Of a stretch of DNA of 64,000 bases, positions 47,801 through 58,400 are shown one piece after another. The notes beneath the pieces are model-generated. The model ran no database searches. It saw only the letters and a list, made by a program, of their open reading frames with translations, and was not told the origin of the DNA. Position 1 is the first letter of the stretch, and every line of letters starts with the position of its first letter. Source of the stretch: Sorex araneus (Eukaryota > Chordata > Mammalia > Eulipotyphla > Soricidae); assembly GCF_027595985.1 (NCBI RefSeq), contig NC_073307.1:119688678-119752677 (forward strand), written 5' to 3'. A program made the position numbers and the translations under genes.

Positions 47801-49373
47801 CACCACATGGTCATCTGCACCCACCAGGAGTGATCCCTGAGCACAAAGCCAGGATAAGTCCTAAGCACAGTCAGATACGGTGCCCCCAAAACAAGTCAAA
47901 GAAGAAAAAAAAGGCGAGGTTTTACAGTCTGACAGAACAGATTTTAATTCATTGAGCTGAACCGGTGCCTACCTTTTTCTCTCTTGAGATACTCCTGCTC
48001 CGCCTGGGAGGCGTAGACGGCAGACAACACTGAGAAAATCGAGGCCAGCACGGTTTTCTGCTCCTGCAGGACGATGGGGGGATCATCAGTCTGGCAGAAT
48101 TCATGGCAGACCAGGTCAAAAAGTAAACTCCAAGTGTCTTTCCCGGTGTCGGGGCACTGTACTTAAAAAAGATAATTTTGAAAGTAGTAACTTTAAAAGG
48201 AAAAGCAAGTCAGTGAGTCAACACCATGCTCCCCACATAACATCTTACCAATTGCTTGGATCCCTTCGTCCACCGTGGTAAGCAGCTGTAAGATGCGCAT
48301 GTAAACATCGAGTCCTTCGGGATGCTCCGAACTGAACGCAAAGAATAATGAATCAACAACAACACTGAACTTACTGTCCAGGGCAGTGTGGCCACTCCCT
48401 CACTCAGCCAAACTATCACTGTGCCCTACTCACTGCTCTACACGCTGGGGAGCAAACTACAACCCAGTGTCCGTGCTCACCGGAGCTATATTCTACTGGG
48501 GGAATCCATCAAAAGCCAACCAACTATTATGATCAACAATCTCAAGGCAAGAAGTAAAAAAATTCTTTTTCATCCTTCTCACTAAGGTAACCCAGAAGCT
48601 CATTCAGACGCAGCTGAATAATCAGAACAAAACAACGACTGAAACTTCTAGAGCGTGAACGCAAGGCACAGACGTTAAGCACAGAAGATAATGTTGTTCC
48701 TGAGGCTCACAGGATCCTCCCAACTCCCTAGATGAGAGTACTAAAACCATCAGTTTTGTGATCAACAGTCTTCACAAAAACTCAATACCAGCGTTTCACA
48801 GAGACTCACAATCTAAGTTCTTCGACCAACCGTTAAGAGAAAAGATAGTGAACAATTTAAAAGTGGTTTAGCAAATGATCACTATGCACAGAATGGGGTG
48901 CTGAAAGGAGATAAAGTGATATATATATGCATGATACTCTTTTCCTAACAGTTTTGCAAACCACACTGCCTGAAAGGAAAAAAGGAAAATTAGAGAGGGC
49001 AGGGCATTGTGGTGGGGAGAGAAGAAAAGCGTCTGCCACAGAGGCAGGCAGGGGGTTGGTGGGTGACCGGGGACAATGGTGCGGGGAAACGTACATCGGT
49101 GGAGGGATGGGTACTGGAATACTATATGACTGAAACCCAATCATGAACAGCTTTGTAAAGGTCTATCTCACAGTGATTCAACAAAAAAGTTTAAAAAAAA
49201 AAGGACATTCTTTACATCCGTAAAGCTTATCATCTAAAAGTAAAAAAGATAAATAAAAGGGTAAGTAATTAAAATATAGTGATATGACTGAGCTGGGTAT
49301 GTGGCTCAGTGGTAGAGTGGTAGAATATATGTTCATAAAAGGCTCTTACTGTGTGCGCATGCGCACACACACG

Positions 49374-49429
<56 letters not shown>

Positions 49430-52400
49430 GAATGCAACACTATCCAAGTCCACGGTGCCAGAAATGACATAAAAGCATGCTCCATTTAATTTGGAGAGTC
49501 AGGGAAGATCTCTTAAAAGAAATAACGTTGGGGCCAGAGCAATAATGCAGTGGGTAGAGTGCCTGCCTTGCACACGGCTGACCTGAGTTCGATCCCCAGC
49601 ATCCCATATGGTGCCCTGAACCCCACCAGGAGTGATCCCTGAGCACAGAGCCAGAAGTTAAGCACTGAGCACCACAAGGGTGTGTGCCCCCACACACCCT
49701 GCCCCGCAAAAAGAGTAAAGATGTAGGTTTGGGGAAAAGAGGAAGAGTTTAACATAGATAAAGATAAAGATAAAGCTTTCTCTGAAATAAAGATCATCAA
49801 ATCAATGAGTTTCAATTTTGAATTTTAAATACTAAGAATGCAAAACAGACCATCAAGCAGACTAATTCATAAACTAATTTCCTAGTGACTACCAATGGTT
49901 TTGTTAACCTAGTAATCCCCCAAGAGATATAATCCAGCAGTCACTTCCCACAGATGCACAAACATACAAGGAGCAAAGAAACAAAATGTCTGACATCAAC
50001 TGAGTCAAATGTCCTAGAGAGAATAAAGCACAAGATTTTTGCTTATCTGATCTCATCAAAAATGCCAAAGATTTTAAGTCAGTAACCATAATTACTGCTG
50101 AGTACTCTATAGCTACAAAATATTAGAACAAGTTTTTTCAATCATTACAAATCTTGCAAAGAACAAATGCAATGTCACTATAAAATATTGGGGTGAAACA
50201 AACCAAGACTGGTTGTAGGCCACTCACCCATCAAAAGAAAACTATCTAATGGTTTTTGTTTGTTCAGGGGTTATACCCGGCGGTGCTCAGAGGTTACTCC
50301 TGGCTCTGCACTCAGGGATCACTCCTGGTAGTGCTTGAGGACCATACAGGATGCTGGAGATCACACCTGGGCCAGTCACATGCAAGGCAAGCGCCTTTCC
50401 CACTATATTATCACTCCGGCCCCAAGAATACTATTTTATCCCTTCAAAGACCTGTGGCGACTGGACTTCCCTAGCATCTCTCTCGTGAGGAGTCCACCTA
50501 CCGTACTTGCTTGGCAGCTTCAAGCACACAGGGCACAATTTTAAACACTGGCTGCTCTTCAGAATCTTCCCGGGGCGGGTCTGGAGGCTGCACAGCCCCC
50601 TTTCTAATCCATTCCAACATCAGCTTCTCATCCAAATCAAAGAGCTTGTCCACAACTTCCCCCACTTTCCCCAGCAAGTCAACTGCAGAAAATAAAAATG
50701 GGGTGTTGAGATAAGAAAGGCAAGTTTTAGAGCAGTTAATCCATATTCCTAAAGCTACTGCAAGAAAGTCAGTTCCTGCCAAGCATTTACCCCAAGAACC
50801 ATATGTCTACCTCCTCTGTTTAACTGTGCTTTTCCCTTCTCTTTTAAAAATGGAAGATATATCAGTAGTCTGATAGTTTAGAAATTCTGCATTGGGGCGA
50901 GAGAGATAGTACAGCAGGTAGGGCACTTGCCTCGCACACCACCAACCTGGGTTTGATCCCCAGTACCCCATACGGTCCCGGGCACGGCCAGGAATAAGCC
51001 CTGAGTGCTGCCAGCTGTGTTCTAAAAACAAAACAAACAAACCCCTAAAAAGCCCTTTGTCTTACACTTAGCTTTGCTTATTTTGTCTTGGGGCCATACC
51101 CAGCAGTTTGTGGAGGTCCTGTGGGCCTAGGATCAAAGTCAGGGCTCCTGCAAAACAAATGCTCCAGTCCGCTGGGCCATCTCCCCGGCCCAGCGTTTGT
51201 TTGTTGTTTTTAGTTTTGGGGCGCACTCGGCTGTGCTCAGGACTTACTCCTCGCTCTGTACTCAGGGATCGCTTCTGGCAGGCTCTGACCATATAGGGTA
51301 CAGAAGATGGACCCAGGTCAACCACCTGCCAGGCAAGAGTCTTACTATCTCTCGAGGCCCCCCAGCTTTCATTTAAAGTGATCCCCAGCTATAATACTTA
51401 AGCGTTGCAGTCAAGTACGGTTTGATCCCAGTAGGAGATCATGAACAATTCTGTCTCATGAGCTGTTTTGAAGAAACCACTTTTTGTATTTTATTTTTTT
51501 TTTCTTTGATTTGGTGATCTCTTTGAGGCAGGTTTCCTTTTTGGGCATCGAGACAGGGGAGATTAGGAAAAGCAGTGATGAAGTGTGGTTAGGTAACTGG
51601 TGAAGTTTGTGTTAAAAGACATACAAACTTGGAATTGACTGGGAGGCCAAAGATGTAAAGAAGATTCTAGATGTGAGGAGTAAGTTGTGTGTTGATGGTG
51701 TGTGTTTTGTTTGCATGAATGAGAATTTGTAGATGATGTTGAATTTTAGGTAAATTCTTGGCTCGAACAATCACTGTCAACAGAAGATCGTGCTGCAAAT
51801 ATTTATGTTGTAAAACTTAAGTTGTAAAGCTAGTTAAGTCTTTCTAACAGCTAGTCTTAATATTCATGGTACAGTTTATGTAAGTTACCTTTTACATTAA
51901 ATATAAAAAGATTCATGTCAATACAGATTGAATATTGGGAATCAGTTTAGGGAAAAGAAAGAAAAGCGGATTCTTTCATACTACAGAAAAAATAAGTTGT
52001 AGGAAATTGGGCTGATTGCATATCTAATTTTTAAGACTAGAATGCTAAAATAATATGAAGGGAACTAAGAATCCCTTGTTATGAAATTGATCTGTGAAAA
52101 AAGATTGTTACTGGAAACTGAGTGAGACTTGAGGCCTTTCTTCCAGAAAACAAGGACTTGTCAGGCCTATATTAGGTTCTGAACCTCAATGCAATGTATT
52201 TGTACTTATTAAAAATTGTTTCAATGAAAAGCATATTAGTATGAACTTCTGGTCTAATTGGGAGTTCTTCCATTTGAAAAATGTGATATTTGCATGGAAC
52301 CTTTTGAATATTTTTGTTTCCTTGGTTTCTCCTCTAATAAAAATTAGCATTTTCCCTTTTGATATAAGAATAAAGAGCAAACATGCTATTTGTAAATTGA

Positions 52401-55400
52401 TGTTTAGTAAATAGAGATAAACCTGAAATAGTAGAATACATTATAAGCCTAATCTTCACTGTCACTGTCATTCCGTTGTTCACCGATTTGTTCGAGCGGG
52501 AACCAGTAACGTCTCCATCTTGAGACTTGTTACTGTTTTTTTTTTGCATATCGAATACGCTGCAGGTAGCTTGCCAGGCTCTGCCATGCGGGTCGGATAC
52601 TCTCGGTAGCTTGCCGGGCTCTCCGAGAGGGATGAAGGAATCAACCTGGGCCAACCGCATGCAAGGCAAAAGCCCTACCACTGTGCTATTGCTCCAGCCC
52701 AAGCCTAATCTTAGATAGTCTTATTGAAATGTTTCTCTTAACTATCTTTTGAACCTATATTCACATTGGTTTTCTTTCTTTTTCTTTTTTTTTTTTTTTT
52801 GCTTTTTGGGTCGCACCTGACAACGCACAGGGGTCACTTCTGGCTCTGCACTCAGGAATTACCCCTGGCAGTGCTCAGGGGACCATATGGGATGCTGGGA
52901 ATCGAACCTGAGTCAGCCGCATGCAAGGCAAACGCCCTACCCGCTGTGCTATCACTCCAGCCCCTCACATTGATTTTCAAGATATTTTAAGTTATATTTT
53001 TCCTCTTTTCAGAGCTGCTTTTGGGGGGTTTTAAAAATTGAGGTGTAATTTATAAGTGGCTAAGTCTCTTTGATCGGGCTTCTTTGTAACTGGCTGGATG
53101 TTTTGCTCTAGTCTTCCAAGAAAGGACCATTTTATTTTTTAGAAAAGTCACGTGGTCTTTACCTTTGGGGACTCCTTTGCATATGTATTCTAATACAAAT
53201 TTAAACCCAAGTAGACCTCATCAGATGTTACCCCATGAATGTTGACAATGGAAGGAATAAATACCTTGCCTGTAGTATATCAGTTCTGGGCTGAAAAGCT
53301 AGGGAAGAAAATTTGCTTTTTTGTATAAACTAGGAAAAAAGTGTGAAGTTCCCCTGTTGACCTCAGCAGATGAACTGAGCTGACAGTATTAATTCAGATT
53401 CAAGGATTACCTGAATCTTGGTTTGTGTAGATTTGTGATCTACATGCAATATTAACTGAATGAGATAGCTTTTACAGTACCGTAATGTACATCGGCTCTC
53501 CCCACCCTCTCAACACCCATTAGCTAATGAACTTTGTACACTGGCATTGAAACATTACAGCAATGTTTTGTTGCACCAATTTTATAAACTTTTACAGTGC
53601 AATACATGTTACTTTTCAGAAACAAATCAAAGGTTAATTTCTCAAGGTTATTGCTGCTGGCTTTGGCAGCATATGATGGAGGATCTTTTATATACATTTG
53701 TAATAGATAAAAATCTGATTGGAAATCCTTGTTTAAAAAGCTTAAACCATGTACCAAGGATTTGGTCCAAATTGTGTAGGATAAGTTAAACTTAAATTGC
53801 ATTCTATTAACCAGTATGAGTGTATTTCTGTAAGCATAGTTAGGTTGAAATAAAGATTTAAAAAGCCTTTAAAAAAAAATAAATAAATAAATTGCATTAA
53901 CCAGTATGAGTGTATTTCTGTAAGTATAGTTATGTTGAAATAAAGATTTAAAAAGCAAAAAAAATAAAAATAAAAAAAAACAAAGTGATCCCCAGCTGCT
54001 GGAACATTCTATGACTGAAACCCAATCATGAACAGCTTTGTAACTGTATATCTCACTGTGGTTCAATAAAAAATAATACTACTAATAATAAAACAAATAG
54101 TGATCCCCTAAAACTTATCTGGTTCCCTAAAAATTAGATAAAAATTGTGTTTCGAGATTACATAGTGACTTACCATTTGTTGAACTTGACAAGATGAAGC
54201 AAATACTATCAAAAATAGCTGGATGCTCCCGGATTCTTTCAACCCAGATGTTGGCCACTTCCGTCTGGGAAAGGCAAGTAAGCAACAACCTGCACGATAA
54301 AAGTGAGCTTAAAAGTTGTATTTCAGGGGCTGGAGCGATAGCACAGCAGGTAAGGTATTTGCCTTGCACTTGGCCAACCCGGTTCAATTCCCAGGATCCC
54401 ATGCAGTCCCCCGAGCACCGCCAGGAGCAGTTCCTGAGTGCAGAGCCAGGAGTAATCCCTGAGCATCGCTGCGTGTGACCCAAAAGCAAAAAAAAAGAAA
54501 AGTTGTATTTCATAAGCAGTAACGGGAATTCAAGAATAAAGAATTAATGTTCCCTCCCAGCATCCCTCACGAATGAGCAAACAGAATAAAAAGCAGGCAA
54601 GCGTACCTGCTTGTTTCGAGCAGGGTCGGGGGATCCGAGTCGTACAAACAGTGCAGTAATACCTGGCTACAAACACAAAAGTCAACATGTCACGTCTCTC
54701 CTTTCAAAATATCAAAGGAGCATTTGTTTCACTCCTTTAGCATTTTAAGAAGTGAAATTTGGCATCTATGCATGGCAAGCCCGTAATGCACAAATCTATT
54801 GTAAATAAGCAAAAACACCCAAACATGTCTCCAAGAAACAGGACAGCCTACGGCTCCGTGGTCCCACGGGTACCCGTCCATATCACAACTCTCCATCCCA
54901 CCCAGAAACGGCTACTGCCTACCCTAAACGTTTTCAGCAATCTTTTTCTTGGCTTGCCCTTGTCATGTTATACACTTCATTATGCTCTGGAGCGCACGCG
55001 GCAGTGCTGGGCGTTACTCCAGCTCCAGTGCTGGAAAGGAAGCCGAGGACTTCGGCACACAGGGCGCGTGCCCCAACCCACGGAGCTGGCGCCCCGGTGC
55101 GACATTTTTGTTTCAAGCCTCATTCACGTTGAATATATTCTATCGAGTCTTGATTTTGCTCAACCGATTAAGATCGAGCCATGTTGTTCCTTTTGCTGTT
55201 CTTTGATTCACTGCTGCAAAATACACTCTCGTCCTCTGAATACAACACAACAAACTTCTCCAGCAGGGCACTGACGGCCACTGGGATTGACTCCATGATT
55301 TTAAGCAATGGCCTAAGGAATTTTTCTATGACTGTCCCAACGCATGCCTGCTTTTTCTTTACCATACGCTTGCAAAGGGCTTTTCTGGGACACGGCAGAG

Positions 55401-58400
55401 GTCTATTTTCCAACTTGACTAAACACCCTCTTGTTCCAAAGGGGTTAAACAAATTTCTATCCCAACCGCAATGTAAATTGTCCTGTATTATTTTAAAATA
55501 AAGATTTAATTGAATTTGCAAAGTACGCGAACATGACTCATTCTCAGATTTTTGACAGAGACCACTAAAAACCAAAATAATCCTGTGTTATTTACTTCAG
55601 GAATAACTGCAAAATTAGAAATAAAGGCAAGAAATAAAAACAAGAAATAAAGCCCTTAAAGTAGTACTATCTTACCTAGAAGAGTCCATCACTTCTAAAT
55701 AGGAAACCCAGGTCTTGAATCTTGTGATGATAACTTCCTAAGAGACTTTCCTTTTTGGGGTGTGATAAAATTGGGGAAACTGTGCCACACCCAGAAGTGC
55801 TCAGGGCTTATTCCTAGCTCTATGCTCAAGGAGCACTCCTGGCAGTGCTCGGAGAATGTATGGGGTGCTGGGAATTGAACCACAGTCAGTTGCATGTGTG
55901 TCAAGGGCTTAAGCCCCTATTTTATCCAGACTCAGAACAGCTTTTGAAATTTTTTTCTAAGTACAGTTTTCATAACCTATTGTGAACACATTTCTTCAAA
56001 CAGCCATAAATCCCAGAAAATGTATGCACTCAATTTTTAGCGCACACTCCCAGGGCCCAAACCATAGCCACCGGGTTTTTCATCTTTACAAAGCCCAGTA
56101 GGGGCCAGCGAGACAGTATGGCGAGTACAGGACTTGCCGAGCACACAGTGGACACAGATCGAGCCATGTTGTTCCTTTTGCTGTTCTTTGATTCACTGCT
56201 GCAAAATGCACTCCCATCCTCTGAACACAACACAACGAACTCCCCAGCACCACATATGGTTCTCCCATGCCTTGCCAGGAGTGATCTCTGAACACAGCCA
56301 GGAGTAAGTTCTGAGCATAGCAGGGATGGCCCCCGAAACAAAAAACAAAAACAAACAAGTCCCTCTATCAAAGTTTTCATTAGACTCCAAAGAGAAGTAT
56401 AAAAGCCTTTGAGTCACAGAGGTAACCCTGAATCTTCTGTCTGTTGGCAAGTTCAAGGCCCTTGGATCTGAAAGTCAGGAGTTGCAGAATAAACCTGACC
56501 AACAAATCTACTTTTCTCTATTCTGCCTCTCCGCCCCTAAGAATCCCAGAGACTAAATGGTTTTGGACTCTGGCAGGTACCTGTAAATTCTAGCTTTGTC
56601 CCACTAATTCTTATTCCTATTTGGTTTATCGTCTGCTGAAAAATTCAGGTCACTTTGCCACCAAAGAAGAAAACAGGCTTAAATCAGAGTCATGTTCATA
56701 ACCTGCGTCCATAACAGAGAATTATTTTGGATATAATCACTTTTGCAGTGCTAGGGACCAAACTCATACAAAGTAAGGACTGTGGCACTGAACCATATCC
56801 CCCACCCTATGATATATATTTTATCCTGATATACATTTCATCAGGATTTCCTTAGTGATATGAAATGTGAATTCATTTTTTTAAAAACACAACTATTATG
56901 CAGCAAAACTTACCCTAGATTTTTATTATTGCTGATGGACACACATATCTCCGGGAAACAGGCCATATTACCTAAAATTCCCACACAGATTTCCTGCCAA
57001 AGCAAATTTCACAGGTCACAATGGCGCTTAAGCAAAAGACATATAAAATAAGAACTTGGGGAAAAAAAAATTAACTGAGCTAAACTTGGGTGAGAAAAAA
57101 ACGGTACTAAGTATAGTAACTAAATTACTTGGAACCCTAACTGTGAAAATGATGTAAGCATGTAGATTAGGGGAGGGGGGCCCCACATCATGGCAATGAA
57201 ATTCCTGGGAAGGAATAAAGCCACTAGTCATTCCTAAGTCTCATCCACCTAATGGATACAGAAAGCAAGACCTGATAAGACCTTCCCCAGTAGCAGACCC
57301 CGAGAGTGGACCCCTCCCTACAGAAAGGGCCCGAAAAACTCCTTGAGAACCCTCAATTTCCCCCTTTAATCTGATTTGCCCCATAGGTTAGCCCAGACCA
57401 GAGAGAGAAAGCTGGACCCACTCTCCAAAAGATCTAGGTAAGAGCAAAGGTCAAAAAAAAGGAGTTTTAAAGAAGACCCACTTCCAATCTACCCTCCTTG
57501 GCAACAAGCCTAGCAACGGACTTTCATAAAGCACCAGAGGGGGCAGATTGGAGAAACCCTACAACAGCCACCTTGAACAAAGGAAGGGCTCGCAGGTGTT
57601 GCTTATGCCCATGTGGCCGAGCACGTGTGGCGCCCAAGCATGCGTGTCACCCGAATCTCCCCTCTTGAGAGGTGTACTTTATACTCTCCTATCTAACTCA
57701 GGGATGTGTGCAGGGGTTCCCCTCGCCTCTGGAGAAGCCGGCCTTCTCTCCTGTGTGCATTACCCTCTCTCACTTTCTCTCCCTCCTTCCCCTTCCTAAA
57801 ACCCTCCAAATATAGTGTTTTATTTCACTGCTCGTCTCCTCCTGAAATTCTCTGCGAGGCAAGACCCTGACCTGGGTAAGGCCTGAGACTGACTTTCCCT
57901 TCCTGCAAAGAGCAATTCCTTGCTCCAGCCCGAGTCGGTGGCTGCCCGAGAAATTGGGTGGTGGGGATCAACTCCTGTGCTGAGAAGACCAAGCGGGACC
58001 TCGGGTGTAGCTTGATGGCCACCTGGCGGGGTTCTGGCCCATGCACTGGGACTTACTGCAGACTTCATCAGTCCTCGTCTTCCGAGCAGGATCTTGGGGT
58101 GGCAGAGGCAGATCAGGAGAAAGTGACTGTCTCTCTCCTCTCTGCCTCACATAAGCCACCCGTGGGAGCCACCTACTTCACTGTAATGGACTCTCTCTCT
58201 CCTCTCCCCACACCCCTCCACCTCCTTCCCTTCCTCCCTCCCCTATAATATATACTTTTTAGGCACCATGACTAGGAATAAAGTACTGAAAGGGTATCAT
58301 GGACATCCCTCTACCTCCTTCCAGCACTCAGTTCTCGTTCAGCATGATCATTTCCAACGATCACTGCCATCATGGCCTCTTCTCTGTCCTAACTGCTCTC

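Larger units (their letters stand above)
51391..53981 (+). pseudogene. Processed retrocopy of an mRNA 3'UTR, with target duplication
   Basis: AAAGTGATCCCCAGCT occurs at 51375-51390 and 53982-53997. Between them lies a plus-strand sequence with 3'UTR character: AT-rich, no long frame, ending ...GAAATAAAGATTTAAAAAG(CC) plus poly(A). It is an L1-mobilised, 5'-truncated retrocopy about 2.6 kb long including two antisense SINEs (52457-52700, 52775-52966). The 3' terminus is present twice in tandem (53794-53867 and 53889-53956). I could not name the source gene. It lies antisense within a SAAL1 intron. Confidence 0.85.
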
